Origin: CAUZIZ01 sp047514575
GTDB taxonomy: Bacteria > Acidobacteriota > UBA6911 > RPQK01 > JAJDTT01
NCBI GenBank assembly: GCA_047514575.1
Contig: JAKZYH010000366.1
Coordinates: 1 to 14,930, forward strand
Direction: 5' to 3'
Length of the DNA stretch: 14,930 nt
Shown here piece by piece: positions 1 through 7,739 of this stretch. The notes beneath the pieces are model-generated. The model made no database searches. It was given only the letters and a program-made list of their open reading frames with translations, and was not told where the DNA came from. The translations under genes were made by a program, and so were the position numbers. The first letter of the stretch is position 1; the number at the start of each line of letters is the position of its first letter.

Positions 1-18
1 CTTCGTCGTCCTCGACGG

Positions 19-76
19 CCGGAACTTGGCCTCATGTTGCTAACGGCTCAAGTCGTTCGCGGCTCTGTCGGATCGC
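19..76 (+). repeat. Dispersed structured repeat, copy 1 (partial)
   Basis: This copy shares the core GCTAACGGSTCAAGTCGTTCGC (positions about 38-60) and the flank GGCTCTGTCGGATCGCC with copies near 6736, 10159 and 13093. The left part, which in other copies reads TGCTGTTGTCCGACTCTCTC, is absent or diverged here. The core can fold as GCTAACG paired with CGTTCGC (one mismatch) around an 8-nt loop. It lies left of the heparinase 3' end, next to a heptad array. The repeat is seen directly; its function is unknown. Confidence 0.75.
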
Positions 77-105
77 CGAACGTGATGGTGGGCGATCGTT
101 TGGAA

Positions 106-160
106 CTTGATGCTTGTGATTTGGAGCTTGTTTGTACCTTGCACCTTGTACCTTGAGATT
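106..160 (+). repeat. Heptad-periodic CTTG array, block 1
   Basis: The sequence divides into 7-bp units with almost no slippage: CTTGATG, CTTGTGA, TTTGGAG, CTTGTTT, GTACCTT, GCACCTT, GTACCTT. The stretch GCTTGTGATTTGG-A/T-GCTTG recurs at about 3689-3707, and the same heptad pattern appears on the opposite strand at 3533-3592. No open frame here looks like a real protein. It resembles in concept the short heptanucleotide repeats described in cyanobacteria, but the unit is different. Function unknown. Confidence 0.75.
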
Positions 161-163
161 TTC

Positions 164-179
164 GAAGTTTCAGCTTAGT
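164..179 (+). repeat. 16-bp direct repeat, left copy
   Basis: GAAGTTTCAGCTTAGT occurs here and again, identically, at 395-410. A shorter form, ATGAAGTTTCAG, is at 6637-6648. The pair brackets a segment holding an 80-bp hairpin (231-310), so it may mark the edges of a repeat unit or of an inserted element. Confidence 0.7.
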
Positions 180-230
180 AGCCCCCCAGCGGTGCTGCCC
201 CATTCGAGAAAGAAACTCTGGTCGAGGGAC

Positions 231-310
231 GTGGCGGTGGCCTCCAGGCCGCCGTATTCTTTCCTTCGAGCCTTTGGCTCGAAAAACGGCGGCTTGGAAG
301 CCACCGCCAC
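231..310. repeat. 80-bp long hairpin (imperfect palindrome)
   Basis: The outer stem is GTGGCGGTGGC (231-241) with GCCACCGCCAC (300-310), all 11 bp perfect. The middle stem is GCCGCCGT (248-255) with ACGGCGGC (286-293), linked to the outer stem by a mostly paired 6-nt stretch. The inner stem is TTCGAGCC (265-272) with GGCTCGAA (276-283) around a TTT loop. It sits about 95 bp beyond the heparinase stop codon. No T-run follows on either strand, so it is not a standard intrinsic terminator. It could stabilise the 3' end of the mRNA or be a mobile palindromic repeat. Confidence 0.8.
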
Positions 311-394
311 TGGTTTTCAGACAATCACCTGGAAGATTCTCTATCTAAATCTAGATCAATGGGTTACGTCCTTTTTCCCTCCGAGCTCCCAAAT

Positions 395-410
395 GAAGTT
401 TCAGCTTAGT
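395..410 (+). repeat. 16-bp direct repeat, right copy
   Basis: This is identical to 164-179. It contains the stop codon (TAA, minus strand, 408-406) of the heparinase-like gene, so the end of that protein is set by the repeat. The gene's last codons may therefore have been altered by repeat insertion or recombination; this is inference. Confidence 0.7.
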
Positions 411-2466
411 CTCCACCTAATCGGTCCGATGCAGTGGACGTCTGCAGGCTCACTTCTCCAGGATCTGTGCCCATTGTCCACTCGTCCGATCCGGAAGATG
501 TCTTCAGGATCAGCCTCCGATCTCCACCTTCCAGTTGCCCACCCTCAACGCGCTGCACGGCTGGATCCTCTCCGTCCGGCGCGAAGCTGAAGACGGATAG
601 AAAGGTCGTCTCGGCGGCCCTCCGCCGCCGAATGATGGTCGAGAGCTCTTCCGAGGCCGGGTTGGAAGGTGAGGTTCCCAGAACAAGGTGACCCTCTGGA
701 CACAGTAGGTTGAGATCCAGAAATCCGCCCTCGCAGCGCCAACGGAGCAAGGGCCGCTGCGACTCTTCACAGCTCGTCTTCACCTGAGTGTGAGCGGACA
801 CATTTTCAAGCTTCAGGTCTTGGTCGAGACCGGAATCGAAGGAAGACCCAGTGAGCCGGCCTCGAACGTGACAAATCCAGTCGATATCACGGTCAGAGTG
901 ATCGGTAACCTGAAACAGGTCGATGAAGTAGTAGTCGCGCCAGAGGATCACCCGCCTCATCTGCACTCCTCGGTACAGACCCTCGCTCCAGCAGACAGAG
1001 GCATCGGCGAGCGTGTAGGAATCCTTCACTAGAAAACGATTGAATCTCCCATCAGTCAAGGGTTGGGGCTGGCCATCCACCATTGCCGTTGAGTGACTGG
1101 CCGTGTGCCGATACCAGGTCTGGTTGAGCCCAATGCCGTATCCTGGAGTCCCCAGATCAGGGATGATGGAAGCTCCCCCTGCGAAGAACTGAATCCGAAG
1201 CTGGTCAAGGTGGCCGTGCTCTCCACCCCCGGGTCCTGCCTTGAGAAAGAGGTAGCTCTCCTTCCCCCGACTCTCAGAGCTGCGCAGAATGGCACAGCCC
1301 AGGTCAACCAGGTGTCGGCTCCTCGATGGCGGAGGCTCGCCCGGGGGGACCTCTTCAACACCCTCTAGAAGGGCCTCGAAGCTGGCACGAGGTTGACGCC
1401 GGTAGTTCTGCTGCAGGACCCAAGCGAAGACAGGATCTCGAAACCAGGCGAAGGCTGTCTCGTAGAACCCTTCGGCCTGGGGGATCCCGTGCCCCACCCT
1501 GTCAAGCAGTCCGATGAAGTGCCAACAGTCGTTCAGGGAAGGGAGCCTCAGATCAGGCTGAGAGATGAGAATCGGGGTCAAGAACATGGACTTCAGAATG
1601 CCACCATCGTCGAAGGAGCGATCCGTGGCTCGCAGGATCCTGAGGGTCCAGACCACAGCGTCCAGCATGTAGAAGTGGTAGCTGAGAGACCCCTCCCACC
1701 AGATTCCGTCCTCGGAGACACCCTGCTGGAGTTGTGCCCGGAGTCCCAGCGATCCTCCCAGGGCGTCCTCTAGCAGATCGTCATCTTTGAGAACCTGGGC
1801 CAGCGTCGCCAGCGCGGCGTTGTTCCAGTTGGTAACGTTGTGAATCTCGGGCCAGCGCACCCGATGAAGATGTTCAGCCGCGGGTCGGAAGAGCTTTCTG
1901 GCCAGTTGCTCCCGGACGGACTGCACAAGAGAGTCCTCTAGCAGCGCATAGGCCCAGGCCATACGTATGATCCAGACCGATTCGTCTAGACCCTGCCAGG
2001 TAACCACTCCGGGATGGGGATCATACTGGGTGGGGGCCGGCCTCATCTCCAGGTAGCGCTCAGCGTAGCCCTCCAGGATGCCGGTCGCCAGGACCTGGTC
2101 TCTTTCTCGACCCGCCTCACCTGATCCAGCCTTCAGGTGACTTCGAAAGGAAAGCTTCAGAGCGGCGTCACTCAACATGTCATTGACGGACCAGAGCCAA
2201 GCGCTATCGAAAGGCTCTCCCCTGAACTCGGCTCCATCGACCGGACAGGCGTGGCTATGGGGACTCCGAGGGTCGAAGCTGAGCTGGATGGCATGATCGG
2301 GACAGAAGAAATCGTGGTAGTAACCGGCCTGTTGTTCGGGAACTGGTGGCAGGAACTGATGATAGGCATCGGCCCATGTGTCCAGAGCCTCGAGGGCCGC
2401 TACGAATGCGGGGAGTCCGGCCTTGGACCGAACGATCCTGCTCCACTCCGGGGACAGAAGCGTCAT
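406..2466 (-). CDS. Heparinase II/III family protein (polysaccharide lyase-like)
   Basis: This 686-aa protein probably cleaves uronic-acid-containing polysaccharide or oligosaccharide by beta-elimination. The N-terminal half looks like the (alpha/alpha) toroid of the family, with an HNVTNWNNA motif at about residues 209-217 and a WWEGSLSYHFY motif after it. The C-terminal half is the heparinase II/III beta-sandwich: GGGEHGHLDQLRI (His417, His419), then IPDLGTPGYG and a TASHSTAMVDGQ motif (His458), the usual signature of this domain. No signal peptide is visible, so it looks cytoplasmic, unlike many secreted lyases. The chosen start, ATG at 2466, overlaps the upstream glycosyltransferase stop as ATGA, which implies translational coupling; a frame-extending start at 2508 lies inside that gene. 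The TAA stop lies in a 16-bp repeat. The family is clear; substrate (alginate, heparin-like or other) cannot be told. Confidence 0.9.
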   Translation of the reverse strand: MTLLSPEWSRIVRSKAGLPAFVAALEALDTWADAYHQFLPPVPEQQAGYYHDFFCPDHAIQLSFDPRSPHSHACPVDGAEFRGEPFDSAWLWSVNDMLSDAALKLSFRSHLKAGSGEAGRERDQVLATGILEGYAERYLEMRPAPTQYDPHPGVVTWQGLDESVWIIRMAWAYALLEDSLVQSVREQLARKLFRPAAEHLHRVRWPEIHNVTNWNNAALATLAQVLKDDDLLEDALGGSLGLRAQLQQGVSEDGIWWEGSLSYHFYMLDAVVWTLRILRATDRSFDDGGILKSMFLTPILISQPDLRLPSLNDCWHFIGLLDRVGHGIPQAEGFYETAFAWFRDPVFAWVLQQNYRRQPRASFEALLEGVEEVPPGEPPPSRSRHLVDLGCAILRSSESRGKESYLFLKAGPGGGEHGHLDQLRIQFFAGGASIIPDLGTPGYGIGLNQTWYRHTASHSTAMVDGQPQPLTDGRFNRFLVKDSYTLADASVCWSEGLYRGVQMRRVILWRDYYFIDLFQVTDHSDRDIDWICHVRGRLTGSSFDSGLDQDLKLENVSAHTQVKTSCEESQRPLLRWRCEGGFLDLNLLCPEGHLVLGTSPSNPASEELSTIIRRRRAAETTFLSVFSFAPDGEDPAVQRVEGGQLEGGDRRLILKTSSGSDEWTMGTDPGEVSLQTSTASDRLGGD

Positions 2467-3530
2467 ACCCGGTAGGCCTCGAACGTCTTCTTCGCGATCC
2501 CATCCCAATCCAGACGCTGGACGCTAGCCAAGGCCGTTCTCGAGGCAGCGTCCCGATCCCATCCCTGGACTTCCCGCATGGCTTCCAGGAGCGCGTCCTT
2601 CCGCTTGGGATCGTAAAGGATGCCACCACCGGGAAGCAGAAAAGAGGGAAGACAGCCCAGGGCAGGCGCGATGACAGGCCGTGCGTGGGAGAGGGAAAGA
2701 ATCACGCTCCCCGAACTCATGGTGGCATGAAAGGGCAGCACGACGACATCACTGGCGGTAAGGACACGAATCAGGTCCTCATTCGAAGCTTTCATATCTC
2801 CGTGTACGAAGTTGGACAAGATTCGGGGATGATCTCCGATCCGACTCCAAAGCGAATCCACGTACTTCGCCGGTCCTCCGCCCGCAGCTAGCATCCAACA
2901 AGCGGGCTCCGACAAACGGGAAAAGGCATCGGCGAATTCCTCTATCCCTTTGTAGGGAAGGATTCCACCAATGAACCCGTACACGAAGTCTGATTCCGGA
3001 ACTCCCAGCTGCGATCGGCACTCCGAACGCGAGAACTGATAGGGGTGGACCCCAATGAAGTGTCCGTGAGGGATGATGAACAGATCATGTGAGCGTCCAA
3101 ATGCGCGCCTCACCCCGTCGGCGTTGACCTCACAGTGGGCAATGATGGCGGTTGCCAGCCGGCAGAGATGGAGCCGGAACTCGTGATCGATCGCCTGATG
3201 AGTTCGGTTGTGCGGGTAGATGTTGTGTGCAGTCCACACCACTTTGTAGCCCAGTTCCCGAGCCAACTCCAGAGAAGCGACCAGGTCCTCCATCTGACGC
3301 TGCATGATCTCGGCGTCATCGTGGTAATAGTCGTGGTGGGGCCACTGCCAGTGGAGGACATCAATCCGCCCCTGATTGCGTCGCAAGTATTCAGGACTGT
3401 AGTCGACCGAGTACTCGACTTCTGCCCCCTGACGTTCCAAGGCTTCGCAGAGTAGGGCTCCGTAGGGATTGTTCCCTTCGTGGTCGGGAGGAAGACGCTG
3501 AGGCTGGTGGTAATAGTAGGCTACGCGCAA
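2463..3530 (-). CDS. Glycosyltransferase, GT4/GT-B-like
   Basis: This 355-aa protein is predicted to transfer a sugar from a nucleotide sugar to an unknown acceptor. The N-terminal Rossmann-like half starts MRVAYYYHQPQR and carries WTAHNIYPHN and IIPHGHF motifs. The C-terminal half has GFIGGILPYKGIEEFADAF, typical of GT4, and SGSVILSLSHARPVIAP where most GT4 enzymes carry the EX7E motif. The acidic residues of that motif are absent, so the enzyme belongs to a divergent branch, or relies on other residues. The TTG at 3530 is chosen because it begins the first beta strand just after a heptad-repeat array ends; another TTG at 3551 lies inside the array and neither has a clear ribosome binding site. 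The stop overlaps the lyase start (ATGA). The pair may act on the same glycan, by inference. Confidence 0.82.
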   Translation of the reverse strand: MRVAYYYHQPQRLPPDHEGNNPYGALLCEALERQGAEVEYSVDYSPEYLRRNQGRIDVLHWQWPHHDYYHDDAEIMQRQMEDLVASLELARELGYKVVWTAHNIYPHNRTHQAIDHEFRLHLCRLATAIIAHCEVNADGVRRAFGRSHDLFIIPHGHFIGVHPYQFSRSECRSQLGVPESDFVYGFIGGILPYKGIEEFADAFSRLSEPACWMLAAGGGPAKYVDSLWSRIGDHPRILSNFVHGDMKASNEDLIRVLTASDVVVLPFHATMSSGSVILSLSHARPVIAPALGCLPSFLLPGGGILYDPKRKDALLEAMREVQGWDRDAASRTALASVQRLDWDGIAKKTFEAYRV

Positions 3531-3532
3531 GA

Positions 3533-3735
3533 CAGAAGACTCAAGATACAAGTTACAAGTTACAAGTTACAAACAAGCACCAAGCGCCAAATCTCGAACG
3601 GGGCTCGGCACCAAGGTGCTCAGCGAATAGACCGCAGAGCCCCGGCTCCAAGGACCCAGCGCAGCGTCGCACAGCCGGTTTCTTTACCGCTTGTGATTTG
3701 GTGCTTGAGATTTGTTTGTATCTTGTTTCTTGGAA
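3533..3735. repeat. Inverted heptad-array element (two CTTG arrays around a stem-loop)
   Basis: Left arm 3533-3592, read on the minus strand, is a run of 7-bp units (TTTGGCG, CTTGGTG, CTTGTTT, three GTAACTT, GTATCTT, GAGTCTT). Right arm 3689-3735 reads CTTGTGA, TTTGGTG, CTTGAGA, TTTGTTT, GTATCTT, GTTTCTT on the plus strand. The arms are therefore inverted copies. The ~95-bp centre includes the stem GGGGCTC (3600-3606) with GAGCCCC (3637-3643) and a small inner hairpin GCACC/GGTGC. The element fills the whole gap between the aldo/keto reductase stop and the glycosyltransferase start, and its left arm runs right up to the glycosyltransferase start codon. No coding capacity seen. Confidence 0.75.
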
Positions 3736-3749
3736 TTTCCCTCAATTCC

Positions 3750-4688
3750 TTATCCAAAGTTGACTGGATCTGACGCCTGATCCAGTTGCTTTCTCAGTTC
3801 TGAGCTCAGACCTCTCTCGAGGGCCTCAAAGGCCTGGTCGATGTGCTCTGGTTTCCTTCCCCCGGTCAGGACGCTGGTGATTCCAGAATGGCCTAGCGTC
3901 CAGGCCAGAGCCAGGTCCACGAGAGAGCGTCCTTCCTGGGCAGAGATCTTGCGAAGCCGATCAATGAGCGCAAAATTACGTCGGTGAAAATACGAATCCC
4001 TCCAATCGATAGCCAGGTCGAATCGGCTCCCTTGGGGGATGGGACCATCCTTCTTGTACTTTCCCGCTAGAAAGCCTCCGGCGAGGGGACTATAGGAGAC
4101 GATCCCGAGACCCTGGTCACGACAAAGAGGCATCATCTCCAACTCGATTGCCCGGTCGGCCAGATTGAAGGAGGGTTGGATCGAATCGAAGCGCGACCAC
4201 CCTTTTCGTTCCTGCTGCCAAAGCGCTTTGGACAGCTGCCAGGCCGCCGAGTTGCTCAATCCCAGGTAGCGGATTTTCCCCTGCTCGACTCCCCGGCTCA
4301 TAGCCTCCAGGATCTCATCCAGAGGATCGCCCTCCTCCGGCCAGTGGTGTAGCTGGTACAGATCGATCCAATCGGTCTGTAGGCACTCGAGACTCTGATC
4401 GATCTTCTCAGCGACAGTCTTCCCATTCAGGCGCCCGCTGAACCCGCACTTCGTGGCCAGGACGATCCTCTTCCTGTTCTGGGTCTGGGAAAGCCAGTGG
4501 CCGATCATTCGTTCAGACGCTCGGTCACTGTAGGATTCGGCTGTGTCAAGAAACGTGATCCCGCGTTCGATGGCGCGATCCAAGATTCGCCAGGCCGCGG
4601 GCTCCTCGATTTCCCGCCCGAAGGTGGCACCTCCGAGGGCGATGGCACTGACCTGCAAGTCGGTTCTACCCAGCGCGCGATATTCCAT
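3750..4688 (-). CDS. Aldo/keto reductase
   Basis: This 312-aa protein has the usual length for an NAD(P)H-dependent aldo/keto reductase, a TIM-barrel oxidoreductase acting on aldehydes or ketones, including sugars. It opens MEYRALGRTDLQVSAIALGG, the family's N-terminal hairpin and first strand. The catalytic tetrad is visible: Asp48 and Tyr53 (FLDTAESYSD), Lys80 (LATKCG) and His114 (YQLHHW). The C-terminal TSVLTGGRKPEHIDQ stretch is the cofactor-binding region. The ATG at 4688 is preceded by a strong ribosome binding site (GGAGGAGG, about 7 nt away); a start at 4721 would bypass it. The gene begins 48 bp after symporter 1 on the same strand, so the two are probably co-transcribed. Reduction or epimerisation of an imported sugar is plausible but inferred. 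Confidence 0.93.
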   Translation of the reverse strand: MEYRALGRTDLQVSAIALGGATFGREIEEPAAWRILDRAIERGITFLDTAESYSDRASERMIGHWLSQTQNRKRIVLATKCGFSGRLNGKTVAEKIDQSLECLQTDWIDLYQLHHWPEEGDPLDEILEAMSRGVEQGKIRYLGLSNSAAWQLSKALWQQERKGWSRFDSIQPSFNLADRAIELEMMPLCRDQGLGIVSYSPLAGGFLAGKYKKDGPIPQGSRFDLAIDWRDSYFHRRNFALIDRLRKISAQEGRSLVDLALAWTLGHSGITSVLTGGRKPEHIDQAFEALERGLSSELRKQLDQASDPVNFG

Positions 4689-4736
4689 CAGATCCTCCTC
4701 CCCCCGGTCACCCGAAACCAACCCCGTAGAATCCGG

Positions 4737-6347
4737 TCAGGGTGTAAAGCGCTCCCTCAAATGCCGCGTCCCCCAGGTGAGACCCTTGATCCGGTCTGTG
4801 TCACGATTCGGAAAGACGAAACTCATCACCCAGGCGGTTCCGAAGCTGGCCAAGGCCGAGTAGGGAACGATCCAGGTGAACCCCATACCCTTCTCTACCA
4901 GCCTTTGGGAGAATTCTTCGTCTAGAACGACTCCCAGGGTGGCAGGAGTTGAAGGTCCCAGTGCCTGTAATATCTCGCGCGAGTAGGCCACTCCGAGGGC
5001 GGTGGCAAACCCCACGATTGCAGCGATCCAAACCGCCCGGCCGCTCGCTCGGGGAATCATCATTCCTGCAAAGAAGATCCCACCCATGGGGCCGACCAGC
5101 GAATTGAAGGTCTTGGGCAGAATGGTCAGGATGTCATCCGCGCCGGTAAGCGTGTCGAGATACATCGCACCCAGGGTCACCGCCGATCCTACTACCAACG
5201 TAATGACCCGAGCCTGGAAGACATTGTTCCCCTTCTTCTTCTTCTTTCTGAGACGGCCAAAATCCACCGTTGCTACCGTGGCAAAAGCGTTGACCCCGGA
5301 ATCGATAGTAGACATCGCGGCCGCCAGCAGAGCGGCGAAGATGGCCCCCGCCATGCCGGGAGGAATCCGGGCCGTCACGAAGAAGGGAAAGATGCTGTCC
5401 CGGTCCTTACCACTTGCCAAATCGATGTGTTCCGGAAGGGGTTCGGGACCGTGGGTATAGTAGTAAACCAGGCTGGCACCAACGGTGCTCAGGATCAGGA
5501 TGATGCATATGCCGAACAGAGTGCTGGTGACGAAGCTGCGTTTTCCGGATCGAACGTCCCGGGTGGAAAAGTAGCGCTGCATGGTCACCTGATTGGCGCA
5601 GTGAGCGACGATGACCCAGAGGGAATCGGACAGCGTGAACGTCACTACCGTTGCCGGCAGGGTGGGATCAAATGAAGCAAAGGCAAAGGGCTCATTTTCA
5701 CGGCCGCTGACGACACCGATCCAGTCCCAGGGGGTCGATCCGGTAACGACGGCCACGTAGACTATCGTAAAGATTCCTCCCCCCAAAAGAATCGCTACCT
5801 GGATTACATCGGTCCAGACCACTGCCCGGATTCCCCCCATCATGGTGTAGACCGTTGCAACGATCCCCACCGTGGCAATCACGACCATCAGCGGAATACC
5901 GGTTGCGACCGCAAGGGCGCGCGAGGAGACCAATACGATCACGCCCATGAGGACCGATACGAACACCAGGAACATGGAGGCACCGAGAAGTCTGACTGAG
6001 AGATCGAACCGGTGCTCCAGGTACTCGTAGGCGGTGGTAAAACGAAAACCCGCAAAGAAGGGGATCGTGACCAACAGGATCACCACCAAGTCGATAGGGA
6101 AGGAAAGAAAACTGCTCACCAGTTGGCCAAAGCCGAAACGCCAGATCACACCAGGATAGGCTAGGAAACTGATGCTGGACAGAAGCGAGGCAATAATGCT
6201 GACCCCTACCGCAAACCAGGGAAGACGGCGACCTCCTAGAAAGTACTCCTCGTCGCTCGTCTGTCCCCTGGACAGACGCCACCCCAGGAACATCATGGCT
6301 CCCAGGTACAAAATCAGCACGACATGATCGGCAGGATGAAGCTCCAT
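4737..6347 (-). CDS. Sodium:solute symporter (SSS family), symporter 1
   Basis: This 536-aa integral membrane protein probably imports a small organic solute, such as a sugar, sugar acid or organic acid, with sodium. It has about 13-14 hydrophobic segments. The family signatures are MMGGIRAVVWTDVIQ (conserved loop and TM) and AAAMSTIDSGVNAFATV, the region that contributes sodium-binding Ser/Thr residues in vSGLT. N-terminal EEYFLGGRRLPWFAVG is also typical. A run of five lysines (from an AAG/AAA-rich GAAGAAGAAG tract) follows in the cytoplasmic loop after this motif. The ATG at 6347 is chosen, with GAGAAGGGA upstream; a TTG at 6392 would add 15 polar residues without support. The gene leads a probable operon with the aldo/keto reductase. 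Confidence 0.93.
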   Translation of the reverse strand: MELHPADHVVLILYLGAMMFLGWRLSRGQTSDEEYFLGGRRLPWFAVGVSIIASLLSSISFLAYPGVIWRFGFGQLVSSFLSFPIDLVVILLVTIPFFAGFRFTTAYEYLEHRFDLSVRLLGASMFLVFVSVLMGVIVLVSSRALAVATGIPLMVVIATVGIVATVYTMMGGIRAVVWTDVIQVAILLGGGIFTIVYVAVVTGSTPWDWIGVVSGRENEPFAFASFDPTLPATVVTFTLSDSLWVIVAHCANQVTMQRYFSTRDVRSGKRSFVTSTLFGICIILILSTVGASLVYYYTHGPEPLPEHIDLASGKDRDSIFPFFVTARIPPGMAGAIFAALLAAAMSTIDSGVNAFATVATVDFGRLRKKKKKGNNVFQARVITLVVGSAVTLGAMYLDTLTGADDILTILPKTFNSLVGPMGGIFFAGMMIPRASGRAVWIAAIVGFATALGVAYSREILQALGPSTPATLGVVLDEEFSQRLVEKGMGFTWIVPYSALASFGTAWVMSFVFPNRDTDRIKGLTWGTRHLRERFTP

Positions 6348-6735
6348 TAAACGATCCCTTCTCCAGATCTCAAGCCGAGACCCGATCACCAAACTGGGAC
6401 ATTGTCCTCGCTGTCCGACCCAGTTCTATCTCGATGGGGTCTAGAAGCACCCTAAACGGCACATTGCGCTGGCCGCTGGCCCAAGCCCCGCTAGATCCTA
6501 TCCTTTCCGGCAAAGGCCGGCAAGGCCTGATCTTCTGATCTTAGTACCTCCCCCACCCCTGGATCGAAACCAAGGATAAAGGCCGAATCACAAACCGCAG
6601 AGCACCAACAGGCGAACTCCGAAGGCAGTCACAGCAATGAAGTTTCAGGTCAGGGTTTCCCAACCCTGGGGGAGCTCGCCGCCTTTGGATTTCATCCCTC
6701 TGAAAGGGATGCGTACGGGGGGACCCGGAGAATTA
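6348..6735. other. Non-coding gap upstream of symporter 1 with several hairpins
   Basis: No credible gene is present. Three small perfect hairpins are visible: 6507-6520 (CCGGC/GCCGG, loop AAAG), 6651-6668 (CAGGGTT/AACCCTG, loop TCCC) and 6693-6711 (CATCCCT/AGGGATG, loop CTGAA). ATGAAGTTTCAG at 6637-6648, just before the second hairpin, repeats the motif seen at 164 and 395. None of the hairpins has a T-run that would make a confident terminator. The symporter 1 promoter must lie here, but I could not pick convincing -35 and -10 boxes. Confidence 0.55.
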
Positions 6736-6812
6736 TGCTGTTGTCCGACTCTCTCCTCGGAAACTGGCGTCATACTGCTAACGGGTCAAGTCGTTCGCGG
6801 CACTGTCGGACC
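6736..6812 (+). repeat. Dispersed structured repeat, copy 2
   Basis: This is a full copy, from TGCTGTTGTCCGACTCTCTC to CACTGTCGGACC. Its ends are an inverted pair, GTCCGAC with GTCGGAC, and the core GCTAACG-GGTCAAGT-CGTTCGC forms an inner hairpin with one mismatch. It lies about 55 bp past the stop of the CitE-like gene, in the gap before symporter 1, and is close to copy 4 in sequence. Confidence 0.85.
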
Positions 6813-6866
6813 TGGCATCGTCCTGCCGCCAATTTGCCCGTCCGTGGGACTGTATTACCCTACAAT

Positions 6867-7739
6867 TCACTTTTCACTTTGGTCATTGCTCCCCGTAAAT
6901 TCAGATTCCAGACCACCTTCTGCATCCAGGATCAGCCGTGCCTGTTTGACTATGGCCTCGTCCACCATGGTGCCGTCCACGTCGACCACTCCTGCGCCCG
7001 CGGTAGAGAACGCATCCACAATCTGCCGCGCCCACTCGACCTCGGCAGCACTCGGAGAAAACACTTCATTGATCACCGCTACCTGGGCTGGGTGAATGGC
7101 GAGCTTTCCCGAGAATCCGAGATTCCGCGCCGCCTGCGAGTGAGATCGGACCCGAGCCAGGTCCTTGAACTCCAAACAGGGAGAATCGACGACCTCGCAC
7201 CCAGCAGCCCGAGCCGCGGTCGCAACGGCAGATCGGGCGTAGAGGAGCTCTGTCTCCTCAGAGGTCCGCGTAATATGCATCTCGGCCGAAAAATCCTCGG
7301 CACCGAACATCAATCCGGCTACCCGGGTGCAGGAGCTAGCCATCTGGAAAGCGTTCAGGACGGCTTGCGGAGACTCCAGCATCAGATAGATGCGGTGCTC
7401 CGTAGTGCCCTTGCTGTCGCTCAGGGCCTGATCGAGAAGAAGTACCTCGTCGACTGAGCGACACTTGCTTAGCAGAACACCCTCCGATGGGATCCGCCGA
7501 AGGGCGGCAGAGTCTTCTTCGAAACTCGAGCTGGCGGCCGGATTACAACGTATGAGTACTGAGGTGCTGCTGGGGCTGTCCCCCAAGACAAAGTCGAGAG
7601 ACAGCTCCCGGGCCCTCGCTTTGTTTTCGGAAAGCACCGCATCCTCCCAGTCGAGTATCAAGACATCCGCCCCGCGCTGTCTTGCCCTTGCCAGTTTGCG
7701 CTCGCTGTCACCAGGAACGAACAGATAGCTCCGTCTCAT
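6867..7739 (-). CDS. HpcH/HpaI aldolase / citrate lyase beta-like (CitE-like) protein
   Basis: This 290-aa protein belongs to the CitE/malyl-CoA lyase group of magnesium-dependent TIM-barrel enzymes that cleave or hydrolyse CoA thioesters such as malyl-CoA, citramalyl-CoA or citryl-CoA. Diagnostic motifs are MRRSYLFVPGDSERKLARA at the N-terminus, DVLILDWEDAV (residues 25-35), LMLESP (Glu122) and FGAEDFSAEM (Asp149), the two acidic residues that bind the metal, and SGKLAIHPAQV near the C-terminus. The ATG at 7739 follows AAGGAG at good spacing; the upstream in-frame start at 7781 lacks this. No alpha or gamma citrate lyase subunit gene is nearby, so a stand-alone CoA-ester lyase or thioesterase is more likely than a citrate lyase subunit. 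It is divergent from the aminotransferase gene and may share its control region. Confidence 0.9.
   Translation of the reverse strand: MRRSYLFVPGDSERKLARARQRGADVLILDWEDAVLSENKARARELSLDFVLGDSPSSTSVLIRCNPAASSSFEEDSAALRRIPSEGVLLSKCRSVDEVLLLDQALSDSKGTTEHRIYLMLESPQAVLNAFQMASSCTRVAGLMFGAEDFSAEMHITRTSEETELLYARSAVATAARAAGCEVVDSPCLEFKDLARVRSHSQAARNLGFSGKLAIHPAQVAVINEVFSPSAAEVEWARQIVDAFSTAGAGVVDVDGTMVDEAIVKQARLILDAEGGLESEFTGSNDQSEK

Noticed and set aside
231..310. Intrinsic terminator for the lyase gene
   Set aside because: The hairpin is far longer than usual and no T-run follows it on the minus strand.
132..590. Plus-strand open frame of 152 aa across the left repeats
   Set aside because: It runs through a heptad array and a hairpin and then antisense to the lyase gene; the composition is not protein-like and there is no ribosome binding site.
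2346..2891. Plus-strand open frame of 181 aa
   Set aside because: It is antisense to the glycosyltransferase and lyase genes, which have clear domain motifs.
3549..3569. CRISPR-like repeats (CAAGTTA three times)
   Set aside because: The units are 7 bp and contiguous with no spacers, so this is a short tandem array.
5237..5251. Lysine run in symporter 1 as a frameshift site
   Set aside because: The frame is intact on both sides with normal SSS motifs, so it is simply a basic cytoplasmic loop.
6735..7457. Plus-strand open frame of 240 aa
   Set aside because: It starts in repeat copy 2 and is antisense to the CitE-like gene; no domain is recognisable.
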